Below, piece after piece: positions 8,209 through 16,242 of a DNA stretch of 64,000 nt (position 1 is its first letter; every line of letters starts with the position of its first letter). The notes below the pieces were generated by a model. It saw nothing but the letters and a program-made list of their open reading frames with translations, had not been told where the DNA came from and did no database searches. The stretch lies in assembly GCA_021785655.1 (NCBI GenBank), contig JAJYET010000001.1, positions 1 to 64,000 of the forward strand. Reading direction: 5' to 3'. Both the position numbers and the translations under genes were made by a program. This DNA is from a bacterium. Its GTDB lineage: Bacteria > Chloroflexota > Dormibacteria > Aeolococcales > Bog-877.

Positions 8209-9731
8209 TTGCCGGGCACCTTAGCCGGGGCCATGCTGGAGACCCGGGCCGCCACCAGGTCGGTGCCGTGCACTGTGTAGGGGACGAAGTAGCCGGCCGT
8301 GATCCCGAACACCACGGCGGCAGCCGCCAGCCACCACCCGGCGTAGAACTCCGATCCCCGAGAGTCCGCGATGGGGTCGGCGAGTTCCGGCTCCGCCCCG
8401 GGCGCCCAGAATGGCCCGGTGCCGACCCGCCAGGCGGCGTAGGCCAGAAGGCCCATGCCCACGATGACGGCAGAGGTGATGAAGCGATGCTCAGCGAAGC
8501 TTCCCACCACCACCTGGAACACCCCCGGGAAACCTACCAGGAAGGGGACGCCGCCGAGCGAGGCCGCTCCCACGGCGAACATCAGCTTGAGGCGGTCGGC
8601 GCCAGCAGCCCGTCCGGCGATCGCGCTGACCTCGGCGCCCCCGCCCCGATCGGCCACCGCACCGATGGCCAGAACCAGGAGCGGGGCGATGAAGGTGAGG
8701 GCGAACGCCAGCCACAGGGCGCCGGAGAGCGAGGTCTCGGAGAAGGAGATGATCCCCAGCAGAACGGGCCCGGAGCTCCCCGCCAACAGGCCCGCGGTCG
8801 CCCGGCGCAGGTCCCGCTCCCCCACCGCCCGCAGCGCCGACCAGTAGAGGGTCAGCACCGCCAACAGCAGAACCGGAACCACCAGCTGCAGGCCTCCCCT
8901 CGGGTCCATCCCCAGCAGCACCCGGACCAGTCCGTAGGCGCCCACCGGGAAAGAGGAGACCGCCAGCAGCATCGCCACCGGGGTCGGCGCGGCGGCCACC
9001 CCATCCAGAAGCCACCGCTGCAGGGGGAAGATCGCCATCCGCGCGCCGAAGGCGAAGAGCAGCAGCCCGGCCACGATCAACCCCGGTGCTCCCTTGACCG
9101 GTCCGACCGTGGAGAGGGTCACGAAGTTGAAGGTGGTGTTGCCGGTCTGCAGCAGCATCAGAAGGGCGGCGACCAGCAGGGCCGCGGCGCCCAGAGACTG
9201 GGTCACCAGCAGCCGCCGCCCCGCCTCGCGGGCACCGGGTCGGGAACCGGAGCCGACCAGGAGCGCCAGGGGAAAGACCGGCAGCCAGAAGAAGAGCACC
9301 AGGAGCATGAGGTCCTGGGTTGCGAAGTACCCCGCCAGGCTGGTCTCGGCGATCAGCAGGAGGGCGAAGTGGGAGCGGGTGCGCTCCCGCATCCTCCAGC
9401 TGGCCAGCACCAGGGCCGGGAAGACTGCGGTGACCGCGAAGAGCAGCATGAGGCTCAGCCCGTCCACCCCCAGGTGGTAGTCCAGCTGGAAGTAGAAGCC
9501 GCGCAGCCAGGGGGCGTCGATGCTGGGCTGAGCGATCGCCCCCTGGGCAGGGTTCCCCACCTCGCCGAGCAGGTCGAAGATGGCGATCGCCAGCGGCAGG
9601 CCGGTGGCCAGCAGGGCGCCGGTGCGAACCCTGAAGCGCTCGAGGTCCGTCCTCACGGGGAGCAGGGCGATCACCATCGCCCCGATCAAAGGGATGAAGA
9701 CGATCAGGGTCAGGCTGACGTCACTGGGCAC
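8205..9731 (-). CDS. nuoM: NuoM-like antiporter subunit lacking proton-channel residues
   Basis: This 508-aa polytopic protein is recognisable as NuoM from LGVDGLSL (88-95), FPLQRWLLDGVAAAPTPV (235-252) and GVPFLVGFPGVF (394-405). Compared with E. coli NuoM, the TM5 Glu (E144, in FWE) is Leu150 and the TM7 Lys (K234) is Arg231. The His after FPL is Gln238, the TM8 Lys (K265, LLK) is Pro262 and the TM12 Glu (E407) is Val404. The length is normal and there is no frameshift. The GTG start directly follows the nuoL-like stop. It acts in the membrane; its partners are probably the adjacent J-, K-, L- and N-like subunits. Confidence 0.82.
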   Translation of the reverse strand: MPSDVSLTLIVFIPLIGAMVIALLPVRTDLERFRVRTGALLATGLPLAIAIFDLLGEVGNPAQGAIAQPSIDAPWLRGFYFQLDYHLGVDGLSLMLLFAVTAVFPALVLASWRMRERTRSHFALLLIAETSLAGYFATQDLMLLVLFFWLPVFPLALLVGSGSRPGAREAGRRLLVTQSLGAAALLVAALLMLLQTGNTTFNFVTLSTVGPVKGAPGLIVAGLLLFAFGARMAIFPLQRWLLDGVAAAPTPVAMLLAVSSFPVGAYGLVRVLLGMDPRGGLQLVVPVLLLAVLTLYWSALRAVGERDLRRATAGLLAGSSGPVLLGIISFSETSLSGALWLAFALTFIAPLLVLAIGAVADRGGGAEVSAIAGRAAGADRLKLMFAVGAASLGGVPFLVGFPGVFQVVVGSFAEHRFITSAVIVGMGLLAYAAWRVGTGPFWAPGAEPELADPIADSRGSEFYAGWWLAAAAVVFGITAGYFVPYTVHGTDLVAARVSSMAPAKVPGK

Positions 9732-11684
9732 TCAGGCCGCCCTCCACCAGGTGGCTGCCGCGGCTGCCAGGGCCAGCAGCGCGACCACCACCCCCACCGC
9801 TCGAAGCTCCCAGCCCAGCCGGCCGGGCGGCGGGCTCTCGGCCAGGTCGGAGAGCCCCTGGAAGGCAAGATCCCCAGCGGGGTCCAGCACCCGTGCGCTC
9901 AGAGCGTGCACCGCCCGTCCGACGCCCAGCAGAACCCACCGGTCCGCAGCCTCCAGGACGGCCTCGCCGCCGAGACCCGGCACCGGATCCAGGCTCAGCC
10001 GGCTGCCGGCCAGCCAGGCGAGGGCGAGCCCGACAAGGCCGGCGACCAACACCACGAGCAGTCCGGCGGCGGACCCGCCCAGGCCTGGCACCGACCCGGC
10101 CTGGGGCAGAAGCCGGCTCAACACGAAGGAAAAGGCCCCCGCCAGCCAGGCCAGGCTGGTCGCCACCACCGGTACCACCGCCCCGGGCTGGCGGGCCCCC
10201 TGCGCCAACTGGCGGCGCACCGTGCGGGCCTCCCGAACGTCCGCCGGCTCGGAACCGTGGATGAGCTTCCAGGCGACTCGCCCGCAGGCTGCGGCGAGCA
10301 GCAAGGGGACGGCCACCCCGGCCCCGACCGCGAGCAGCCGCAGTGGTGTCGGCGCCGAGCCGGCGGTGAGGGCCGCCGCCAGGACCTCGGCCCGAGCGAA
10401 GAACGCCCCCACCCCCAGGACCCCAGCCCCGGCAGCCAGCGCGCCGAGGAAGGTGAGCGCTGCGGGCCGGGCCTGCCGCCACACCGCCCCCAGCCGGTCC
10501 ACGGTCCGGACCCGGAGGTCGTGCTCCAGCCGGGCGGCGGCAGAGGAGAGTGCCGCCACCACCAGCACGGTGGCCACCGCCATGGCCGTCGCGGCCGCCG
10601 GCGCCGCCAGGCCCACGGCCATAACCGCCATCCCCGTCTGGCTGAGGCCGACCCAGCCCGCGAAGGGACGCAGCTGGCGCTCGCCCAAAGCCAGGACAGC
10701 GCCCAAAACGGCGGTTACCGCCCCCAGACCCACCAACGCCGGCGCTGCCCCAGAGGCCAGGTGCAGCAGGGGGTAGACGGCCAGGAGCAGGGCCACCGGG
10801 ACGACTCCGCCGACCACCCCCTGAAGCAGGGCCCCGGCACCGGAGCGAGCCACGGCCAGAGCTCGCCAGAGCCCCTGCAGGGGCGCCTGCCCCGCCGCCG
10901 CCGCCGCGGCCACCAGGAAGAGCACCGCCGAGATCGTCAGGGTCCGCCCCCCCACTCCGCGCACCCCGCCGTGGTGCGCGGCGGTCCAGATCTGGTACAG
11001 GGCCTCCAGGTTCAAGCCGTAGGGTGTCTGGGTGCTGGGATGCTTCCCCGTGGTCGCCGCCAGCGCCACCTGGCCGGCGAACTTGACGTAGACGAAGGCC
11101 ACGGCGAGGAGGAGAACGGCCCCGGACCCGGTCCAGACCAGATAGATGCGCCGGGCAGCCCGCCTCGACCCCGCCCCGGCGAGCATGGCCGCCACCAGCC
11201 CCGCGAGGCCGAATCCGAGCACCAGCTGGAAGAGCCCAGGGGCCAGCACGACCAGCTCGGCTGAGAGGCCGAGGAGCGCCGACAGGCGCATCACTGAGGG
11301 GAGCTGGGAGCTGGCCCGCAGCTGGGCCATGATCTGGGCCTGTCCGAGCACCACCGCGGCTGCCACGAGGGAGGCGAGGATCACCCCATGTGAGGTCGCG
11401 GCGTACCCCACGCCCACCTGGAAGTTGGCCGGCAGCAGGGTGGCGGTGGCTGCGTTGAAGGGGCTCTGGGTGACCGAGAACGTCCAGAAGGTGATGGTCG
11501 ACTGGGTCAGGTGCTGATGGTGGGCGACGGTGGCGGCGAGGAGGACCAGGGAGGCCACCATGGCGAGCCATCCGCCGATCGCCACGCCGAGGGCCGACCC
11601 CCTGCGGGTCTCCGATAGGTAGCTCAGGACGATGCCGCCCAGCGGCACGAGGAGGACCACCCACCCCACCACGAAGACCTTCAT
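9732..11684 (-). CDS. nuoL: NuoL-like antiporter subunit lacking proton-channel residues
   Basis: This 650-aa multi-helix protein is at the usual NuoL length and position in the J-K-L-M-N order. Helix landmarks such as GQAPLQ (265-270), GLSQTGMAVMAVG (345-357) and GAFFARAEVL (425-434) align with NuoL. The TM5 Glu (E144 in E. coli, GWE) is Gly159. The TM7 Lys (K229) is Ala263, the TM8 His (H254) is Gln288 and the TM12 Lys (K399, FFSKD) is Arg430. The WLPDAM-GPTPVSALIHAATM block is barely recognisable. A C-terminal lateral helix, typical of NuoL, could be formed by the last ~120 residues. ATG start overlaps the nuoK-like stop by 4 nt. Confidence 0.75.
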   Translation of the reverse strand: MKVFVVGWVVLLVPLGGIVLSYLSETRRGSALGVAIGGWLAMVASLVLLAATVAHHQHLTQSTITFWTFSVTQSPFNAATATLLPANFQVGVGYAATSHGVILASLVAAAVVLGQAQIMAQLRASSQLPSVMRLSALLGLSAELVVLAPGLFQLVLGFGLAGLVAAMLAGAGSRRAARRIYLVWTGSGAVLLLAVAFVYVKFAGQVALAATTGKHPSTQTPYGLNLEALYQIWTAAHHGGVRGVGGRTLTISAVLFLVAAAAAAGQAPLQGLWRALAVARSGAGALLQGVVGGVVPVALLLAVYPLLHLASGAAPALVGLGAVTAVLGAVLALGERQLRPFAGWVGLSQTGMAVMAVGLAAPAAATAMAVATVLVVAALSSAAARLEHDLRVRTVDRLGAVWRQARPAALTFLGALAAGAGVLGVGAFFARAEVLAAALTAGSAPTPLRLLAVGAGVAVPLLLAAACGRVAWKLIHGSEPADVREARTVRRQLAQGARQPGAVVPVVATSLAWLAGAFSFVLSRLLPQAGSVPGLGGSAAGLLVVLVAGLVGLALAWLAGSRLSLDPVPGLGGEAVLEAADRWVLLGVGRAVHALSARVLDPAGDLAFQGLSDLAESPPPGRLGWELRAVGVVVALLALAAAAATWWRAA

Positions 11685-12097
11685 GGCGCTGGCTCCAGAT
11701 CGTCCTGGGGAGCCTCAGGGGAAGGCGCCCGCTCCGCGTCCGCCGGGGGCGGCTCGATCTGGGCACCCGCCGATGCCTGGCCGGCAGGCCGGGCGGCCGC
11801 CACCACCAGCAGATCTGATCCGGTGCGCCGGCGCAGGACCACAGCGATCGCCACGGCGCCCGGCAGCGTGACTGCCGAGAGCAGCTCGACCACCACCGCG
11901 GCGGCCTGAAGCTGGGCCGCACCCGCTGTGGTCGGCGCGGTGGTCGAGAAGCCGACCAGAGCCGAGGTCGCCGCGGCCAGCAGCAGAGCCACGCCGGCGA
12001 ACGCGCCGAGGGAGTCCCGGCGGTGGACCAGCGCCGCCACCCCGAGCGCGGCCACGGCGGCGGCGGTCACCAGAAGTGCGGCAGCCGTCCCGTTCAC
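11681..12097 (-). CDS. nuoK: NuoK-like small membrane subunit, divergent
   Basis: This 138-aa protein has three predicted helices (about 3-24, 29-48, 60-88) and a Pro/Ala-rich cytoplasmic tail of about 45 residues that NuoK normally lacks. Identification rests on size, topology and position between J- and L-like genes. The end of helix 3 (GAVAIAVVLRRR) resembles NuoK. The two conserved membrane glutamates of NuoK are not at the expected places. The IE-LMLN motif is GVALLLAAATSALV, and the AAAE site aligns with Val, although a Glu lies about five residues upstream. It overlaps both neighbours by 4 nt (ATGA). Confidence 0.6.
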   Translation of the reverse strand: MNGTAAALLVTAAAVAALGVAALVHRRDSLGAFAGVALLLAAATSALVGFSTTAPTTAGAAQLQAAAVVVELLSAVTLPGAVAIAVVLRRRTGSDLLVVAAARPAGQASAGAQIEPPPADAERAPSPEAPQDDLEPAP

Positions 12098-12699
12098 CCG
12101 CTGCCCCTCCGGCGCTGGGCCCGAGCGGCCGCGCGTGCCGCCGCCCGCTGCTCGGCTCGACGCCGCTGCTCCAGAAGCCGCCGCCGCCTCGCCGTCTCGG
12201 CCTGCTCCTCGACCAGCTCACGGCGGTCGCGGCGGATGAGGACCGCAGCGGAAACCAAAAGGAAGGCTGCCAGGACCAGGGTGCCCAGCACCGGCACCCC
12301 AGCCCCCATCAGGAAGGCCGTCCCCACCCGCATCGGCGAAGGCGCAGCGGAGGTCCGCGGGAATCCGGCACTGGTCGCCGCTCCAACGCCGACCAGCAGC
12401 AGAAAGGTGAGCGCGGCCGCAGCCGCCGGGATGGCCACCGAGCGCGCGGTGCGACCCGCACCCCCTTCCTCCGCCCCCGGCGACCCGGGATCCAGGGCGG
12501 TGAGCACCGCGACGCCCGAGCCGCCCAGCAACAGCGCCTCCAGCACCGCCGGCACCCAGGCCCCGACGCCCGCCATGGCCACCGCCAGCCCCAGGGCCAG
12601 CAGAAGCAACGCCAGGAGCTGGCTCGGGCGGTCGTGGCGCCAGAGGAAGGCGAAGCCCGACCCGATCGCCATTCCTCCCCCAACCGCGACCGCGATCAT
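12094..12699 (-). CDS. nuoJ: NuoJ-like membrane subunit, divergent with basic tail
   Basis: This 201-aa protein has about five hydrophobic segments and ends in an Arg/Ala-rich, probably helical tail of about 45 residues (RRDRRELVEEQAETARRRR and onward). NuoJ identity comes mainly from position at the head of the J-K-L-M-N block and from topology. The hallmark VYaGAimVLFlF helix of NuoJ is replaced by VLEALLLGGSGVAVL. It has a strong ribosome binding site, AGGAGG, 12 nt before the ATG. It could instead be an unrelated small membrane protein recruited to the module. Confidence 0.5.
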   Translation of the reverse strand: MIAVAVGGGMAIGSGFAFLWRHDRPSQLLALLLLALGLAVAMAGVGAWVPAVLEALLLGGSGVAVLTALDPGSPGAEEGGAGRTARSVAIPAAAAALTFLLLVGVGAATSAGFPRTSAAPSPMRVGTAFLMGAGVPVLGTLVLAAFLLVSAAVLIRRDRRELVEEQAETARRRRLLEQRRRAEQRAAARAAARAQRRRGSG

Positions 12700-12782
12700 C
12701 TAACGTCGCGCCTCCTGACCGACTTGGTCATTGCCGCCGCGCCCGGCGCGACCCGGCCCACGTGCGCATGGCACGGGCCGTC

Positions 12783-12788
12783 ATTTTA
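12783..12788 (-). promoter_or_regulatory. Possible -10 element before the nuoJKLMN-like operon
   Basis: The minus strand reads TAAAAT in the 121-nt gap between the polyprenyl synthase stop and the nuoJ-like start, an AT-rich hexamer in a very GC-rich setting. No convincing -35 lies 16-18 nt upstream. An imperfect inverted repeat (GGCCCACGTGC...GCACGGGCC, about 12753-12777) follows it. The module may therefore have its own promoter. Confidence 0.3.
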
Positions 12789-12820
12789 TGGGAGCGAGAT
12801 CGGCCTCCGAGGGGTGGCGC

Positions 12821-14365
12821 TCAGCGGTCACGCAGGGTGAGGCGGTCGGCGAAGGCCTCGAGGCGCGCCTTGAGCGACGCGGGTAGGCCGGCGATGTGGG
12901 CCAGCGCCTCCCCGCTCCAGCCGTCGGCGACCTCCCGGGCACCGGCCAGAGCGCCGGACTCGTGGACCAGCAACACCACCTGTTTGCGCAGGGCAGCGGC
13001 CTCCGCCGGCGGAACCCGCTCCATGCGCCGCAGGCGAACCAGCACCTCGGCGCGGTGCGGACCCCTGAGGGCGCAGAGAACGGGGAGCCCACATATTCCC
13101 TGGGCCAGGTCGATCCCCGCCGGCTTGCCGGTGCGGCCGGGGTCACTGAAGTCGAGGCAGTCGTCTATCCCCTGGAAGGCCAGCCCCAGGTCGCGGGCGA
13201 ACCGCGCCACCGCCCTGACCTCTGAGGCTTTGGCCCCCGACACCAGGGCACCGATGGATCCGCAGGCGGAGAGGAGCGAACCGGTCTTGCGGCGCGCCAC
13301 CTGGACATACGGGGTGAGCGCCCCAGACCACACGGAGCGGCGCTCCAGCTCCAGCAACTGCCCCCCGGCGATCTCCACCAGCGCCCCGGCGAAGGCCCGC
13401 GACACCCTCGCGTCGCCGAGCCTGGCCACCATCCCCGAGGCTCGCCCCAGGTAGAAATCACCCACGCCGAGGGCTACCAGGGGGCCCTGGGTCGCGGCCA
13501 CCGTGGGAGCGCCCCGGCGCGAGTCGGCACCGTCCACGAGGTCGTCGTGGCACAGGGTTGCGGCATGGATGATCTCCATCGCGGCAGCCCCGCTCAACGC
13601 GGTCGCGGGACGGTAGGCGGGGCCCAGCTCGGCGGCGATGAGCAAGAGGCGCGCCCGGATGCGCTTGCCGCCGGCCCCCAGCAGTCGGGCCATGGGGGCA
13701 GCCACCGCGGCCGGGTCCCCGCTGAGGGTGCGGCCCAGCTGACGCTCCAGGGGGTCGCTGGACTGAAGGAGGGCCCCGACCTCCGGGGGAACCGGGAGCG
13801 GGGCCACCCCGGCACCGCCGACCGTGGCCAGCCGCCTACCCCCACGCCACCACCGAGCCTGTGCCTCTCCGGAGCCCCCGGCCGCGCGGGCCGCGCTCCA
13901 GCCGGCAGGAGGCAGCAGGTGGCGCACCACGACCTCGATGTCCGCCCCGGTGGCGAGCGCCGCGCCAGCTGCGGTCAGCCCGTCCGCGAGGGCGGCTTCA
14001 TACTCCACGCTGCCGCAGCGGGTCAGTAGGGCGGCAGCCTGAGCCAGGCAGTAGTCGCCCGCCAGGGTGCCCAAGCCCACCTGCGAGCGGCCGTTGGCGG
14101 CCGCCCAGTGCCATTCGAGAGCCCGCTGCGTCAGCTCGACGGCGCCCGCCAGCTGGGCCACCGAGAGCGCCAGCCTGGGGGCCGAGGCCCCCGCCCTGAC
14201 CGCCCAGAGGGCGGCAACACCCAGCTGGTCAGGGGCCCGGAGTGGGCCGCCGCCGAACTGCAGCCCCTCGACCTGCTCGAGCGTCGCCGAGTAAAGCTCC
14301 CGACCGCGCCTCCCCCGCACCCGCGGGGCCGCTTCCTGCACCCCGACCGAGAGGGAGGCGTTCAC
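12821..14365 (-). CDS. Polyprenyl diphosphate synthase with a degenerate N-terminal synthase half
   Basis: This 514-aa protein is much longer than the usual 320-350 aa. The C-terminal part (about 190-514) is an intact trans-isoprenyl diphosphate synthase: GGKRIRAR (232-239), first aspartate motif DDLVD (274-278), KTGSL (360-364) and second motif DDCLD (401-405). The N-terminal part (about 44-150) repeats part of the same fold: AGAVELTQRALEWHW corresponds to the helix that normally ends in HDD, and LGTLAGDYCLAQA to the next. It has lost every Asp-rich motif. It resembles a non-catalytic HepS-type partner fused to the catalytic chain. A menaquinone side-chain role is likely given the complex I-like neighbours. 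Confidence 0.85.
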   Translation of the reverse strand: MNASLSVGVQEAAPRVRGRRGRELYSATLEQVEGLQFGGGPLRAPDQLGVAALWAVRAGASAPRLALSVAQLAGAVELTQRALEWHWAAANGRSQVGLGTLAGDYCLAQAAALLTRCGSVEYEAALADGLTAAGAALATGADIEVVVRHLLPPAGWSAARAAGGSGEAQARWWRGGRRLATVGGAGVAPLPVPPEVGALLQSSDPLERQLGRTLSGDPAAVAAPMARLLGAGGKRIRARLLLIAAELGPAYRPATALSGAAAMEIIHAATLCHDDLVDGADSRRGAPTVAATQGPLVALGVGDFYLGRASGMVARLGDARVSRAFAGALVEIAGGQLLELERRSVWSGALTPYVQVARRKTGSLLSACGSIGALVSGAKASEVRAVARFARDLGLAFQGIDDCLDFSDPGRTGKPAGIDLAQGICGLPVLCALRGPHRAEVLVRLRRMERVPPAEAAALRKQVVLLVHESGALAGAREVADGWSGEALAHIAGLPASLKARLEAFADRLTLRDR

Positions 14366-14640
14366 CCCTCAGCCCGGGGATGACCGAGCAGGAACGCAGC
14401 GCTCAGCAGCGCCGCGAGCACCAGGAGACCCGCGACCGCCACCAGCATCGCCCCGGACCCGCGCCCGAGCACTGCCAGCACCAGCACTGCCAGAGCAGCT
14501 GGCACGTAGCCCCAGGTCAGGAGCCCGCTGCGCCGCACCAGGAGCGTGGCCGTTCGGACGGGGCCAGCGGGCGGTCCGACCCGCAGGAGCCCGGCCGCCA
14601 CCAGAAGGGCAACCAGCAGCCCGAGCACCGCGGAGAGCAC
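14362..14640 (-). CDS. Small three-helix membrane protein
   Basis: This is a 92-aa hydrophobic protein, counted from the GTG at 14640. Three helices are predicted: LSAVLGLLVALLVAAGLL, LTWGYVPAALAVLVLAVLG and AMLVAVAGLLVLAALLSAAFLLG. An Arg-containing loop (VGPPAGPVRTATLLVRRSG) separates the first two. It overlaps the polyprenyl synthase start by 4 nt and follows the other small membrane gene after 2 nt, so all are probably one transcript. No family is recognised with confidence. The first loop faintly recalls Mrp-type antiporter subunit F (RxxxGP...R), but I would not name it on that. Confidence 0.55.
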   Translation of the reverse strand: MLSAVLGLLVALLVAAGLLRVGPPAGPVRTATLLVRRSGLLTWGYVPAALAVLVLAVLGRGSGAMLVAVAGLLVLAALLSAAFLLGHPRAEG

Positions 14641-14642
14641 CC

Positions 14643-14975
14643 TCAGGCCTCGCTGTCGGGATTCGCAGCCGGACCGGTGCGGCGAGGGCGATCCGATGGC
14701 CGGGGCGCCGGGGGAGGCAGCAGGAGGTACACCGCCAGGGCGGCCACGGCGACCCCGGCCAGGATCAGGGTCGGGATCCCAACCCCAGCTGCCAGCACCC
14801 CTCCGAAGGAGCCGTTGAGCGCCCCCACCTCCGCCAGGAGGGCCAGGACCGTCGCCACCCCAACCAGCGCCAGGGGCCAGCTCCGCCAACTGTAGGCGAG
14901 CTGCAGCGAGGCGCAGGCCAGAAGGCAGCCGGCCAACGCCATGAGCAGAAGGACGGCCTCCGCTGGCCAGCCCAT
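14643..14975 (-). CDS. Small three-helix membrane protein
   Basis: This 110-aa protein starts at ATG 14975, whose A is shared with the mnmA stop (TGATG). Three hydrophobic segments are visible: AVLLLMALAGCLLACASLQLAY, LALVGVATVLALLAEVGAL and LAAGVGIPTLILAGVAVAALAVYLLL. A charged Pro/Arg tail of about 25 residues follows. One acidic residue (Glu in LLAEVGAL) lies inside helix 2. The size and topology are like NuoK or Mrp small subunits, but no motif supports either. It is co-transcribed with the next small membrane gene and the polyprenyl synthase. Confidence 0.55.
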   Translation of the reverse strand: MGWPAEAVLLLMALAGCLLACASLQLAYSWRSWPLALVGVATVLALLAEVGALNGSFGGVLAAGVGIPTLILAGVAVAALAVYLLLPPPAPRPSDRPRRTGPAANPDSEA

Positions 14976-16219
14976 CAGTCGAACTCCTCCCCGGATTCCA
15001 CCTCGATCTCCCCGCCGGCCACCACTTGGTCCCCATCGTAGAGGACCAGCGACTGGCCGGGCGAGACCGCCGCCTGAGGGGTGGCGAAGCGGACCTCGGC
15101 CCGCTCCCCCGGGAAGAGGCGCCAGCTCACCGGGGTCGGCTGGGCATGCGCCCGGAGCTGGGCCAGGGCCGGCTTCCAGCCCCCTCCCGGCACGGGAGCC
15201 AGGGCCACAACTCGGGAGATGCGGCACCCGGTCCGCAGCAAGGAACTCCAGGGACCCACCCGCAGGGTGTTGCGGGCGCGGTCCACCTCATAGACGTAGA
15301 GGGGCTGAGCGTCCGGACGGCGGGCCGCCAGCCCCAGCGCGTGCCGCTGCCCCACCGTGTAGAAGGGCACCCCCCGGTGGCGGCCCACCAACACCCCGTC
15401 CTGGTCCACCACCGGGCCCTCGGAGAACGAGCCGGAAAGCTCCCTAGCCAGCAGCTCCCGATGGTCTCCCCCGCCCACGAAGCACAGCTCCTGGCTGTCC
15501 GGCTTGGCCGCGACTCCGAGGCCCAGGGCGGCGGCGAGCTCGCGAACCCTGGTCTTTTCCAGGGTGCCGAGAGGGAACAGGCAGCGGCTGAGGACCTCGG
15601 AAGGCGTCCGGTACAGGGTGTAGGACTGGTCCTTGCGCTGGTCGCGCGCGCGCCGGAGCGCGACCCCCGTTTGGCCGCCCCGGTCCACCTGGGCGTAATG
15701 ACCAGTGGCCAGGTGGCTAGCGCCCACCCGCGACATGCGCCGGTAGAGGTCGGCAAATTTGACGGTCTCGTTGCAGCGGACGCAGGGGTTGGGGGTCCGG
15801 CCCTCCCGGTACGCCTCCAGGAACTGCCCCACCACCGTCCGCTCGAACTGGTCGCGAAGGTTGATCACGTAATGGGGGATTCCCAGGCGGGCACACACCC
15901 GCCGGGCATCCTCCACGGCGTCCAGGGAGCAGCAGCCCCCCTCCCCCCGCTCGTAGTCGGCGTCCGCCCACAACCTCATGGTCACCCCGACGACCGGCAG
16001 CCCCGAAGTTGCAAGCAGAGCCGCTGCGACCGAGCTGTCCACCCCCCCGCTCATGGCCACGGCCACCAGGGTGGGACGAGGTTCGAGCCCCGCCAAGCCC
16101 TCCAGCAGTGGCGTCGTCCACGGGGGCGGGCAGGGGGCCCTGCGTTCGACGGGCCCCGGGGCCACTTCCGGCCCATCTCGCCGAGGTCCGGGCACACTCA
16201 CGGCCGGGGTCGCAAGCAA
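14975..16219 (-). CDS. mnmA: tRNA-specific 2-thiouridylase MnmA
   Basis: MnmA installs sulfur at U34 of Glu, Gln and Lys tRNAs using ATP and a persulfide donor. The P-loop SGGVDSS is at 57-63 of the 414-aa frame. The catalytic cysteine pair is Cys146 (NPCVRCN) and Cys246 (SQELCF), both intact. The C-terminal part has the GVPFYTVGQRHALGL signature and the final beta-barrel. The TTG at 16219 gives an N-terminal extension of about 50 residues not typical of the family. A GTG around 16190-16192 or nearer the core may be the true start. It lies between cysO-like and small membrane genes, hinting at a sulfur-handling group. Confidence 0.92.
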   Translation of the reverse strand: MLATPAVSVPGPRRDGPEVAPGPVERRAPCPPPWTTPLLEGLAGLEPRPTLVAVAMSGGVDSSVAAALLATSGLPVVGVTMRLWADADYERGEGGCCSLDAVEDARRVCARLGIPHYVINLRDQFERTVVGQFLEAYREGRTPNPCVRCNETVKFADLYRRMSRVGASHLATGHYAQVDRGGQTGVALRRARDQRKDQSYTLYRTPSEVLSRCLFPLGTLEKTRVRELAAALGLGVAAKPDSQELCFVGGGDHRELLARELSGSFSEGPVVDQDGVLVGRHRGVPFYTVGQRHALGLAARRPDAQPLYVYEVDRARNTLRVGPWSSLLRTGCRISRVVALAPVPGGGWKPALAQLRAHAQPTPVSWRLFPGERAEVRFATPQAAVSPGQSLVLYDGDQVVAGGEIEVESGEEFD

Positions 16220-16242
16220 CCTCTGGGACCTGGCTCTGTCGA

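Noticed and set aside
8268-11264. 998-codon open frame on the plus strand across the nuoM/nuoL-like genes
   Set aside because: It is a GC-driven shadow: rich in Gln, Gly, Arg and His, with no hydrophobic core, and antisense to two clearly membrane-type genes.
9721-11922. 733-codon minus-strand frame overlapping the nuoL-like gene
   Set aside because: Composition is Gly/Arg/Pro-rich with no family pattern; the nuoL-like frame keeps NuoL landmarks and overlaps its neighbours properly.
14362-14975. Naming the two small membrane proteins as Mrp F/G or NuoA/NuoK
   Set aside because: Size and helix count are compatible, but no diagnostic motif was found, so no family name is given.
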